Source: Clostridia bacterium (lineage in GTDB: Bacteria > Bacillota > Clostridia > Oscillospirales > CAG-272). From it: DNA of 39,983 nucleotides. Positions 5,932 through 13,872 of this stretch are shown here, piece after piece. The number at the start of each line of letters is the position of its first letter. The first letter of the stretch is position 1. The notes under the pieces were generated by a model. That model saw nothing but the letters and a program-made list of their open reading frames with translations, did not search any database and was not told where the DNA came from. Where the stretch lies: assembly GCA_017407835.1 (NCBI GenBank), contig JAFQVV010000017.1, positions 1 to 39,983 of the forward strand, written 5' to 3'. Made by a program: the position numbers and the translations under genes.

Positions 5932-8286
5932 ATGAAGAAAAAGCTGATCAAATTACTTCTGTTTGAAGCCCTTTTGTTCTGTGTTGGATGGTTGGCACTG
6001 GTCTCTCTCCGTCTCTCTGTGCCTGCAGATGCTATGATTGATGCACCGGAGGGGAGGGTCTCTTCCGCCATTGCATTTGAAACTACGCCCGGTTTTTACG
6101 AAGAAGATATAACTGTGTATATTTCGGGCAGTGAGAACTGTACCATTTATTATACCCTCAACGGTACCGAGCCCGAAACACCTGCGGCAAAAGGCGGCAC
6201 GAAACGATATTCTCCTCAGTCGGGCATTGCTCTCCGCGCGCCGGAAGATAAGATCGGTTATTACAGCTTGACAGCCCGCGCCTATTATCCCGATGGGACA
6301 TGGGGGGAGAGCATTCGCAGCACATATGTGGTGGGAGAGGGTGCCAATTCTCGGTTTACCACAATGGCCATCTTCATTACTTGCGATCCCGACAAACTTT
6401 TCGGATATGAAGAGGGAATTTTGGTGTTGGGCAAGACACGTGCCGATTGGCTTGCAGCCAATCCCGACGAAAAGGTGATTGCCATCTCGCCTGCAGGCTA
6501 TAACCTGCGCGGATGGGCATCCGAGCGCGAGGTGAATGTGGAGTTCTTTGACACCGAAGGGAATCAACTCATTAACCAATCGGTTGGTATTCGCCCCAGC
6601 GGTGCATATTCCCGCGCACAACGCTTGAAATCACTCAAACTGTTTGCCCGCAAGGATTATGAAGAGGTGAATTTCCGCTTTGATTATCCCCTCTACGGCG
6701 ATTTGTACACGCTGGACGGAACGGGAAGACTTCGCCTGGATTTTAAGCGCGTACTTCTTCGCAGTTCGGGAAATGATCTGGGCGGTGCGCAATTCAAAGA
6801 TGAAGTGAACCAAACTGCGGCCGCCATGGCAGGCTTTCCCATGAGCCAGGCGGTTCGTCCGTGCTCGGTTTACATCAATGGTGAATATTACGGCAGTATG
6901 TGGATGCATGACGTCGTCAGCGATGATTTTTTCGTTGAAAATTACGGCGAATATGCCGGCACGATGGGGGTGGTTACCGGCCCTGAGATGAGCAAGCCGG
7001 ATGAGCGCTATGAGATCGACTCGATAGAAGAAGATCAGTTCATGTACGATGACTGGAATAATATGTACAACACCTATAAGGTTGCGGACATGACCGATGA
7101 TGCGGTATATGCCGAATTCTGTAAAGTTTTCGATGTGGAAAATTATCTGTTCTATTATGCCATCAATACCTATCTCAATAATAACGACTGGCCGTCCAAC
7201 AACCATAAGGCGTATCGTTATTACGCAGCTGAGGGAGAGGAGTACCGTGAAGGTACTGTTTTCGATGGGCGCTGGCGTTTTATTATGCATGATGTCGATA
7301 ATACGCGAGATCCGTACGGGGATCTGCTCAATGATGGGCTGCTCAATCCGACGGCATCTCGCCGCAGTGAGCTGTTTGGGGCGTTGATGAAACGTGAGGA
7401 GTGCCGCGATATCTTCATCGGGTATATGTTTGAGGTGATGAACGGCGCATTCTCTACCGAAAATTATATCAGCATTATCGAAACGATGCACCAAGAGCGT
7501 TTGGCTGAGGCAACCATGTATACCACCACCAGCCGTTATGCGGTGAACAATATTGCCAATATCGAGGCATCGGTGGAGAAGCTCCGCGAGTTTGCCAAAC
7601 TGCGTCCCAAAACAATGATTGATGATCTTGTGCAAGCCTTTGGCATCAGCAAAAAGACCTATACTATCCACATACAATCTCCCGAGAATGCCTATATCAT
7701 GACGGGGTACTGGAAGATTGAGGAGAACTTTCATGGGAAATACAGTGTGGACTGTGGAGAGTCATTTGAAATTTATCCCGCAGTGGGTTATGTTTTTTCT
7801 CACTGGGTGGTCAACGGAGAGGCAGTCTATGACCGCGTGCTGACGCTTGATTATAATGATTCCATCGGCGGGACAATCAATGTAAGGGCCGTTATCGAGC
7901 GTCAGACCGAAGACCTTTATCTCACAATTTACGAATATTCTTCCGCCGGTTCGGGAGACTACATGATTCTGTATAATCCCTTCGATGTGGCCATTTCCAC
8001 CGCGGGATATCAGCTCAGCGATTCGGCAAACAAGTTGGGTAAATATACACTTCCTGCGCAAATTGTGGAACCGGGCGAATATTTGACGATCTACTGTGAC
8101 AACTATATCGGAAAAGAAATGCTGCACCAGATGTGCCTGCCCTTCAGTTTTAAGACGGGCGAGAGCATTTATCTTTCCTATCGGTATGAGATTTTGGAAA
8201 CGGTTACCTTTATCGATTTGCACGATGGATATGTCGCCAGACGGAATTTAAGCGACGGAAAACTGTATGAGGTAAAGGCCGATTGA
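5932..8286 (+). CDS. CotH kinase-family surface protein
   Basis: 784 residues. An N-terminal hydrophobic segment (8-27) serves as signal or anchor. Next comes a chitobiase C-terminal-like beta domain (YYTLNGTEP, about 72-80), then the CotH atypical kinase domain (about 180-580) and a lamin-tail-like beta sandwich near the end (about 664-760, MILYNPFDVAISTAGYQLSD). In the kinase the region FIMHDVDNT (about 449-457) matches the metal-binding D-x-D of CotH, with the leading W.f..(W/H)D pattern kept. CotH of Bacillus phosphorylates spore-coat proteins; an exported version with beta domains more likely acts on surface proteins. No clear ribosome site precedes the ATG, which lies 10 bases after the DUF4956 stop, so coupling is likely. 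A strong terminator follows. Confidence 0.9.
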   Translation: MKKKLIKLLLFEALLFCVGWLALVSLRLSVPADAMIDAPEGRVSSAIAFETTPGFYEEDITVYISGSENCTIYYTLNGTEPETPAAKGGTKRYSPQSGIALRAPEDKIGYYSLTARAYYPDGTWGESIRSTYVVGEGANSRFTTMAIFITCDPDKLFGYEEGILVLGKTRADWLAANPDEKVIAISPAGYNLRGWASEREVNVEFFDTEGNQLINQSVGIRPSGAYSRAQRLKSLKLFARKDYEEVNFRFDYPLYGDLYTLDGTGRLRLDFKRVLLRSSGNDLGGAQFKDEVNQTAAAMAGFPMSQAVRPCSVYINGEYYGSMWMHDVVSDDFFVENYGEYAGTMGVVTGPEMSKPDERYEIDSIEEDQFMYDDWNNMYNTYKVADMTDDAVYAEFCKVFDVENYLFYYAINTYLNNNDWPSNNHKAYRYYAAEGEEYREGTVFDGRWRFIMHDVDNTRDPYGDLLNDGLLNPTASRRSELFGALMKREECRDIFIGYMFEVMNGAFSTENYISIIETMHQERLAEATMYTTTSRYAVNNIANIEASVEKLREFAKLRPKTMIDDLVQAFGISKKTYTIHIQSPENAYIMTGYWKIEENFHGKYSVDCGESFEIYPAVGYVFSHWVVNGEAVYDRVLTLDYNDSIGGTINVRAVIERQTEDLYLTIYEYSSAGSGDYMILYNPFDVAISTAGYQLSDSANKLGKYTLPAQIVEPGEYLTIYCDNYIGKEMLHQMCLPFSFKTGESIYLSYRYEILETVTFIDLHDGYVARRNLSDGKLYEVKAD

Positions 8287-8324
8287 TCGACAATCCTCTT
8301 TCCCTGCTGCTGATGGATAACCAT

Positions 8325-8363
8325 AGCCGTGCGACCATCCAACGATAGGTCGCACGGCTTTTG
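8325..8363 (+). terminator. Terminator of the CotH operon
   Basis: AGCCGTGCGACC (8325-8336) pairs perfectly with GGTCGCACGGCT (8348-8359), followed by TTTGTTT. Confidence 0.9.
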
Positions 8364-8419
8364 TTTGCGGAAGAACAAGATGACAATATATTGAAGAAAT
8401 AAGAAAATTGCACAAACCG

Positions 8420-8445
8420 TGAAACCGACACCGATTTTTTGCGAG
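8420..8445 (+). promoter_or_regulatory. Possible ECF-type promoter before the sigma gene
   Basis: TGAAAC at 8420-8425, 16 bases, then CGAG at 8442-8445, close to the TGAAAC-N16-CGTA layout of SigW-type ECF promoters. It sits 39 bases before the sigma-factor start, as expected for autoregulation. One copy only, so tentative. Confidence 0.4.
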
Positions 8446-8483
8446 ATATAAAGTGAACAATTTGATGCGAGAGGAGGGTTCCC

Positions 8484-9044
8484 GTGCAGGACGAACAGAT
8501 CGTGGCGCTGTATTGGCAGCGCGATGAAGGCGCGATTGCGGCGACAGAGAAAAAATACGGGGCGTATCTGATCAAAATTGCCCACAATATTCTTGCCAGC
8601 CGTGAGGACAGCGAGGAGAGCGTAAACGATACCTATCTTGCCGCGTGGGAGTCCATCCCGCCGCAGAAACCGACGGTGCTCTCGACCTACCTTGCCAAGC
8701 TGACGCGGCGGATTGCCATCGACATATACCGCAGGCGAAGTGCGCAGAAAAGACAGGGAGGGGAGTTTGCTGTGTCCATGTGTGAGCTGGAGGATGTACT
8801 CGGCGGGGGAACGACACCTGAGCTGGAGTTTGAGACAAAGCTCCTCGGTGAGGCGCTTAACCGTTTTTTGCACGCGCTGTCGGCGGATGAGCGCAACACC
8901 TTTATCGGACGCTATTTTTACATGGATCCCCTGCGCGAGGTTGCTGCTTACTGCGGCATGAGCGAGGGAAAAGCAAAATCCATGCTTTACCGTACTCGGC
9001 TGAAGCTGCGGGATTATTTGAGACAGGAGGGGCTTATGCAATGA
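8484..9044 (+). CDS. ECF-type RNA polymerase sigma factor
   Basis: 186 residues. The start is GTG at 8484, fixed by GAGGAGGG at 8471-8478. Region 2 spans about 10-85 with the core-binding EDSEESVNDTYLAAW and IPPQ pattern typical of a clostridial ECF subgroup. Region 4 spans about 125-180, with the helix-turn-helix REVAAYCGMSEGKAKSMLYRTRLKLRDYL that reads the -35 element. It directs RNA polymerase to a small set of promoters, usually envelope-stress genes. Its stop overlaps the start of the next gene (ATGA), the usual arrangement with a membrane anti-sigma factor. The signal sensed is not visible. The genes that follow encode exported proteins, including a protease inhibitor, and are the obvious candidate regulon. 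Confidence 0.92.
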   Translation: MQDEQIVALYWQRDEGAIAATEKKYGAYLIKIAHNILASREDSEESVNDTYLAAWESIPPQKPTVLSTYLAKLTRRIAIDIYRRRSAQKRQGGEFAVSMCELEDVLGGGTTPELEFETKLLGEALNRFLHALSADERNTFIGRYFYMDPLREVAAYCGMSEGKAKSMLYRTRLKLRDYLRQEGLMQ

Positions 9045-9655
9045 ATCGAGATATACTCGTGGATGCGATGGAATGGATCGATGACGATCTGCTCTGCGGC
9101 GTTGATGCGCTGCGCAAACGAAAGCCGTCACCGCGCCCGATGCTGCGTGCGGCTGCACTTGCCGCCTGCCTTTGTGTGATGATCAGCGGTGTCTGGTTAG
9201 GGGGACGAGTTCTGCGTGTTTCAGAGGATGCGGTGCCGCCGGGAGAAAATGCCATGCTGGAGGATCAGGCGGTGACGGGGGAGCACCGGACTCCAGTCTG
9301 TGTACGCGTGGAGATCAGCCGCCGACAGGGAGGCGGGAAGCTTCCGCAGAAAAACCGCAGCGAAGAGGACGCTGCACAAGTGGCAGCACTGCTTGCGATC
9401 ATTGAGCAATGCTGGGATGATACAAACGGCTTGCCCCTTGATGGTGAGTCGGGAAATACAGGCGTCACGGACGGAGTGCAGGTAAGAGATGAAGGCACCG
9501 AAGAAGTGATTCTGACATTTATCGCCGACGACGGCAGTCGAACGGTCTATTCACTCTGCGGCATTATCTTGGAAAATCAAACCGAACACAGCAGTGTGGT
9601 ATTGACAGAGGCACAGCTTGCACGTCTTACGCGTGCTATCGCCGATCTGGAGTAA
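9041..9655 (+). CDS. Membrane-anchored partner (likely anti-sigma factor) of the ECF sigma
   Basis: 204 residues. A short cytoplasmic part carries WIDDDLLCGVDALRK (12-26), resembling the IDDDLI motif commonly seen in clostridial sigma partners. One membrane helix follows (about 35-54), then an extracellular region of about 150 residues with a beta-type domain (VILTFIADDGSRTVYSLCG). The start overlaps the sigma stop by 4 bases, with AGGAGG upstream, so the two are translationally coupled and probably stoichiometric. The extracellular half is the presumed sensor. There is no zinc-type HxxxCxxC anti-sigma motif, so the inhibitory role is inferred from position and topology. Confidence 0.75.
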   Translation: MNRDILVDAMEWIDDDLLCGVDALRKRKPSPRPMLRAAALAACLCVMISGVWLGGRVLRVSEDAVPPGENAMLEDQAVTGEHRTPVCVRVEISRRQGGGKLPQKNRSEEDAAQVAALLAIIEQCWDDTNGLPLDGESGNTGVTDGVQVRDEGTEEVILTFIADDGSRTVYSLCGIILENQTEHSSVVLTEAQLARLTRAIADLE

Positions 9656-9670
9656 GGGGAGGGCAAAGAG

Positions 9671-10180
9671 ATGAAGCGAATTTTGTGCAGCATATTGATT
9701 TGCACGGCTGTTCTGTCCGGCTGCGCCGGCAGCAGACCGTCGGGTGATGCGGTGCCGGAGGACTTTTCCTTTTCGCTCACCTGGGATGCCTATGGCGTCA
9801 GCTCGTATGACAGTACGACAGGAAAGCTGGTGAAAACGACCGATGCCACACATCCTGAGGATTATGTGACAACCTACCGGCTCACTGAGGATGAGCTGAC
9901 AGAGATTTATGCGCTGATTATGGCACTGGATGTTGAGTTGTATCCCGACACATACAATCCCAATGCGGATATGTACACAAAGCCGTTGATGACATTGATT
10001 CTTGCTGTGAAATGCGGGGAAGTGCAGAAAACCATCCGTGCAGAGAATATCGCATATTCGTTTGAAGCTGACAACCGACGGGGGCAGGCTTTTCTGGATA
10101 CCTGTCAGGCGATCAAAAACCTGCTGACCGCGACCGATGCATGGCAGGCTCTGCCCGATTATGAATTTTTATATCAGTGA
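9671..10180 (+). CDS. Small lipoprotein of unknown function
   Basis: 169 residues. A lipoprotein signal peptide ends in LSGC (lipidated Cys near residue 18), followed by a short Ser/Gly linker. The mature part (FSFSLTWDAYGVSSYDSTTGKL ... YRLTEDELTEIYALIMALDVELYP) resembles the extracellular portion of the preceding sigma partner in style: a beta sheet plus LTEDEL/LTEAQL-type helix. A ribosome site (GGGGAGG) lies 8 bases upstream. It is the third gene in the sigma operon, 15 bases after gene two, and is probably exported and membrane-attached. It may modulate the sensor; no enzymatic motif is visible. Confidence 0.75.
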   Translation: MKRILCSILICTAVLSGCAGSRPSGDAVPEDFSFSLTWDAYGVSSYDSTTGKLVKTTDATHPEDYVTTYRLTEDELTEIYALIMALDVELYPDTYNPNADMYTKPLMTLILAVKCGEVQKTIRAENIAYSFEADNRRGQAFLDTCQAIKNLLTATDAWQALPDYEFLYQ

Positions 10181-10194
10181 AGGAGGATTTTTCA

Positions 10195-11298
10195 ATGAAA
10201 AAAGCAATCATTCTCTCGCTATTGGTACTGCTGCTGGCGGGAGCGATTCTCTTCGTCCCTATTCCGCAAGCGTCTTATGATGACGGGGGAACGCGGGAGT
10301 ATGTTGCACTGACCTATAAAATTGTCGCATGGAAGCGGCTGGTTTCGAGCGAGGACGGTCCGTATCTGTATGAGCAAACGCGGGTATATGGCCCCGCCGA
10401 CCGCGGAAAATCAATCGATGTGCTCTGGGAACGTGAGTCCGCACGCTTTGGTAGCCGAAGCATAGCCTATGACGGCGTTTGGCTGGACAAAACCGCGCTT
10501 GAACCCGTTGACAATCCCAACAGCTTGTTCGGAGACATCCGGATTACCGAGATTTACGCCGATTGTTTTTTTGCCGCACCGGTCATTCCCATGCCCTATA
10601 CCATCAAACTCAATGGCATACTCTCCCCCGAGTGGTGCATCGGCGATCAGGTTGCCGTTACCTGCGAGAACGCCTACTTGGATGCAGACACCTACCGCAT
10701 CGAAGTCGATTTTCTGACCGTGACAGCGGGTGAGTTTGAGCTTGATCCCGATGTCTGTTATAAACCGGTGATCTATCTCTATCCCGAGGAGCAATGTACG
10801 GTGTCGGTGCAGCTTTCGCTGAACGGCGCATTGACCTGCACCTATCCCGAGTACCATGACGGCTGGATTGTCACAGCTTCTCCCGACGGTACGCTGACCG
10901 ATGAGGAGGGGCAGACTTACAATTATCTCTATTGGGAGGGCGATACTGACATGGAATATGATCTCTCCCGCGGCTTCTGTGTCAGAGGAGAGGATACCGC
11001 CGCCTTCCTTGAGGACGCACTTGCCAAACTCGGTCTGAACCGCCGTGAGGCGAATGAATTTATCGTCTATTGGCTGCCCCTCATGCAGGAGAATGCCTAT
11101 AATGTAATCACTTTCCAGCGTGATGCCTATACCGATGCCGCCGGGCTGTATGTAATCCCCGCCCCCGATACCCTCATCCGTGTGTTTATGGCGTGGCGGG
11201 GTGTGGATGAAGCGATTGAACTCGAACCCCAAGAACTTACTGCTCCCCCCCGTGTCGGCTTCACGGTTGTCGAGTGGGGCGGAACCGAAGTGCGCTGA
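10195..11298 (+). CDS. Exported protein with a KPVIYLYP motif
   Basis: 367 residues. The start at 10195 is supported by AGGAGG at 10181-10186; a start at 10177, overlapping the previous stop, is less likely. Residues 4-24 form a signal peptide or single anchor. An N-terminal beta domain (about 30-190) precedes a second part that opens with CYKPVIYLYPEE (about 193-204), a signature that recurs in bacterial proteins of unknown role, followed by VSVQLSLNGALTCTYPEY and a C-terminal helical region (EDALAKLGLNRREANEFIVYWLPLM). I know no activity for this family. It belongs to the run of exported products behind the ECF sigma factor, 14 bases before the serpin gene. Confidence 0.75.
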   Translation: MKKAIILSLLVLLLAGAILFVPIPQASYDDGGTREYVALTYKIVAWKRLVSSEDGPYLYEQTRVYGPADRGKSIDVLWERESARFGSRSIAYDGVWLDKTALEPVDNPNSLFGDIRITEIYADCFFAAPVIPMPYTIKLNGILSPEWCIGDQVAVTCENAYLDADTYRIEVDFLTVTAGEFELDPDVCYKPVIYLYPEEQCTVSVQLSLNGALTCTYPEYHDGWIVTASPDGTLTDEEGQTYNYLYWEGDTDMEYDLSRGFCVRGEDTAAFLEDALAKLGLNRREANEFIVYWLPLMQENAYNVITFQRDAYTDAAGLYVIPAPDTLIRVFMAWRGVDEAIELEPQELTAPPRVGFTVVEWGGTEVR

Positions 11299-11312
11299 GA
11301 AAGGAAACAAAA

Positions 11313-12557
11313 ATGAAGCAAATTATATCCATCATTTTGACGTTAGCAATGGGAATTGTCTGTCTGAGCGCCTGTGGCATGGGGAATGATGTCGATCTGA
11401 TGCAGGGAATCACCCCCAATGCACATGAGGATGCGCAGCTCTCGCAGGTTGACAACACTGCCGTCGCCGATTTTGCGGTGCGGCTGTTTCATGCCGGGCT
11501 TTCTTCGGAGGAGAATACGCTGATTTCTCCGTTGTCTGTGTTGGTTGCTCTCTCGATGACAGCGAACGGCGCTGAGAGCGAGACGCTTTCCCAGATGGCA
11601 GCGGTGCTGGGGATGCCGATTGCCGAGCTGAATACATGGATCCGTACCTATACAGAACAGCTGCCCGAGAGTGAAAAATACAAGCTCAGCTTAGCCAACG
11701 GCATCTGGTTCAAGGACCATGACAGCTTCACGGTCAACGAAGCTTTTCTGCAGACCAATGCCGACTATTACGGTGCAGGTATTTACGCCGCCCCCTTTGA
11801 TGCCTCCACCTGCCGTGAGATCAACGACTGGGTTGAGGAAAAGACCGATGGCATGATCAAAGATATTTTGGACGATATTCCCGAGAGTGCGGTGATGTAT
11901 CTGGTTAATGCGCTGGCCTTCGATGCCGAGTGGCAGAATATTTATGAGAAAAATCAGATCCGCACGAGTATTTTTACCACCGAGGATGGCGAGCAGCGCG
12001 AGGTTGAGATGATGTATGCCGATGAGAACCGTTATCTTGAGGATGACAGTGCGAGCGGCTTTATCAAGTATTACCGAGACGGCAAATATGCTTTTGTCGC
12101 CCTTCTGCCCAACGAAGGCATCTCGGTTGCCGACTATGCAGCAAGTCTGACCGGCTCGCATCTGCAGGAGCTGCTCGGCGGTGCACAGTATGTGACAGTC
12201 GAGACGGCGCTGCCCAAATTCGAGAGCGAATACAGCACCGACATGCGCGAGATTCTGCGGGAAATGGGCATGGTGGATGCATTTGATGAGCACAACGCCG
12301 ATTTTTCGGAGCTGGGCTATTCGATTGATGGCAATCTGTTTATCAGTCGTGTACTGCATAAGACCTACATCGCAGTGGATGGTAAGGGAACAAGAGCGGG
12401 CGCTGCAACTGTAGTGGAGGTGGATGGTGAGAGGGGTGCGGCAGAGCCTGACAACCTCCGTCGGGTATATCTCGATCGCCCGTTTGTGTATATGCTCATT
12501 GATTGCCAGACAAATTTGCCCTTCTTCATGGGCACGGTGATGGATACGGGAAAATAA
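11313..12557 (+). CDS. Serpin (serine protease inhibitor), predicted lipoprotein
   Basis: 414 residues. The start at 11313 follows AAAGGA; a lipoprotein signal peptide ends near LSAC (Cys about residue 21). The serpin fold is covered end to end: NTLISPLSVLVALSMTANGA (about 66-85), LSLANGIWFKD, YLVNALAFDAEW, and the C-terminal DRPFVYMLIDCQTNLPFFMG. The reactive-centre hinge GKGTRAGAATVV (about 355-366) keeps the small residues needed for loop insertion but has Arg at P13 instead of Glu. By length the scissile region falls around DGERG, suggesting an Arg or Glu P1. Serpins trap target proteases by suicide inhibition. Anchored outside the cell it could block host or competitor proteases. It closes the ECF-sigma gene run and is followed by a terminator. 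Confidence 0.92.
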   Translation: MKQIISIILTLAMGIVCLSACGMGNDVDLMQGITPNAHEDAQLSQVDNTAVADFAVRLFHAGLSSEENTLISPLSVLVALSMTANGAESETLSQMAAVLGMPIAELNTWIRTYTEQLPESEKYKLSLANGIWFKDHDSFTVNEAFLQTNADYYGAGIYAAPFDASTCREINDWVEEKTDGMIKDILDDIPESAVMYLVNALAFDAEWQNIYEKNQIRTSIFTTEDGEQREVEMMYADENRYLEDDSASGFIKYYRDGKYAFVALLPNEGISVADYAASLTGSHLQELLGGAQYVTVETALPKFESEYSTDMREILREMGMVDAFDEHNADFSELGYSIDGNLFISRVLHKTYIAVDGKGTRAGAATVVEVDGERGAAEPDNLRRVYLDRPFVYMLIDCQTNLPFFMGTVMDTGK

Positions 12558-12580
12558 GCCGGCGCGCGCAGCACCGCCGG

Positions 12581-12620
12581 TGGGGGAAACCGAGGGGATT
12601 GCTTCGGTTTCCCCCATTTT
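12581..12620 (+). terminator. Terminator after the serpin gene
   Basis: GGGGGAAACCGA (12582-12593) pairs perfectly with TCGGTTTCCCCC (12604-12615), extended by one T-A pair and followed by TTTTTGT. Confidence 0.9.
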
Positions 12621-12677
12621 TGTCCTGTCGATTAAACGAATATTTACGCAAATTTCAAAAATATTTCCCGTTTTGCC

Positions 12678-12706
12678 TTGCTTTCGGGGGTGAGATGGTT
12701 TATAAT
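12678..12706 (+). promoter_or_regulatory. Sigma-A promoter of the glycosyltransferase operon
   Basis: TTGCTT at 12678-12683, a 17-base spacer and TATAAT at 12701-12706; the first gene's ribosome site begins about 40 bases later. Confidence 0.65.
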
Positions 12707-12762
12707 ATAAAATGAATTGTTATGTCTGTTATTCTGCACTGTACCGGAAAGGAGTCTTGCCG

Positions 12763-13872
12763 ATGTCAGCTGAGCAAAAGGTTACGATTATTCTCCCTTC
12801 ACTGAATCCCGATGAAAAGCTTCGCTTGGTTATCGAAGGATTGAGTCGTGCGGGATTTGATGATATTATCGTGGTCAATGACGGCAGTGATGCCGAGCAT
12901 CTGCCCAATTTTCCCTCGCCAGACGAGTTTTCGAATGTGGAGATTCTGACCCATGCCGTCAACTGCGGCAAGGGGGCAGCCCTCAAAACGGCGTTCCGCC
13001 ATTTTCTCAACACCCGAGAGGGGCGGGTTGGGGTTGTGACGGTGGACGGAGACAATCAGCATCATCCCGATGATGTGGCCGCCTGTGCCGAGGTGCTTTG
13101 CGCTATACCGCAGAATGTGATTTTGGGTGTGCGGGATTTTTCGGGTGATGATGTGCCTGCCCGTTCGCGGACGGGGAATGGAATCACCTCCTTTGTTTTT
13201 CGCGTTTTCTGCGGCATGGCCATCTCGGATACCCAGACGGGGCTGCGCGCCATACCCACAGTACATATTCCCCGCTTGCTGGAAGTCGAGGGCAATCGCT
13301 TTGAATATGAAACCAATATGCTGCTTGAACTGAAGCGCGCGCGCATAAAATGGACTGAGGTGCCTATCCGCACCGTTTATATTGAGGAGAACCAAACCTC
13401 CCATTTTCGCCCCATTGTCGATTCGTGGCGGATATATAAGTTGATCATCAAGTTTTTGCTCAGCTCGGGGGCGGGATGCGCGGTTGATCTTGGTGTTTTT
13501 TGGCTGTTGGCGCAGATTTTTGGAGTGGCGCAGACCAATCTTACCGTATACCTCTACACTGCCATTGCGCGCCTGATCTCTTCGCTGACCAACTTCACCA
13601 TTAACCGCAAGCTGGTTTTCCGCAGCAGCGGCAGTGTGGGAAAGACGCTTTTGCGCTATTACATCTTGGCCATCCCCCAGCTGTTTGTGTCCGCTTTTTT
13701 GGTCGATTGGCTGGTTTGGGATGTTCTGCATGCTTATGCATCGAACAATGCCGCTCTGGGTGTGACAGTGATCAAGGCTATCGTGGACACTTGCCTCTTC
13801 TTGATCAGCTTCCGTATCCAGCGCGAGTGGGTATTCCGTGAGAAAGGAAAGCATGAACCAAATGGAAAATAA
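12763..13872 (+). CDS. Family 2 glycosyltransferase fused to a GtrA-like membrane domain
   Basis: 369 residues. The start at 12763 is fixed by AAAGGAG (12748-12754); the upstream in-frame ATG at 12712 lies too close to the promoter to be used. Residues 5-220 are a GT-A fold glycosyltransferase: LPSLNPDEKL, VVNDGS and the metal-binding TVDGDNQHHPDD (about 92-103), as in dolichyl/polyprenyl-phosphate sugar synthases. Residues 226-365 hold four hydrophobic helices with the GtrA pattern (FLLSSGAGCAVDLGVFWLL ... LTNFTINRKLVF). Such enzymes usually make a polyprenyl-phosphate sugar and GtrA-type domains are thought to flip it, so synthesis and flipping may be in one chain. The product would feed a surface glycan. 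Its end overlaps the next gene. Confidence 0.9.
   Translation: MSAEQKVTIILPSLNPDEKLRLVIEGLSRAGFDDIIVVNDGSDAEHLPNFPSPDEFSNVEILTHAVNCGKGAALKTAFRHFLNTREGRVGVVTVDGDNQHHPDDVAACAEVLCAIPQNVILGVRDFSGDDVPARSRTGNGITSFVFRVFCGMAISDTQTGLRAIPTVHIPRLLEVEGNRFEYETNMLLELKRARIKWTEVPIRTVYIEENQTSHFRPIVDSWRIYKLIIKFLLSSGAGCAVDLGVFWLLAQIFGVAQTNLTVYLYTAIARLISSLTNFTINRKLVFRSSGSVGKTLLRYYILAIPQLFVSAFLVDWLVWDVLHAYASNNAALGVTVIKAIVDTCLFLISFRIQREWVFREKGKHEPNGK

Noticed and set aside
6631..7734. Open frame of 367 codons on the minus strand
   Set aside because: Shadow of the CotH gene; low-complexity translation without domain features.
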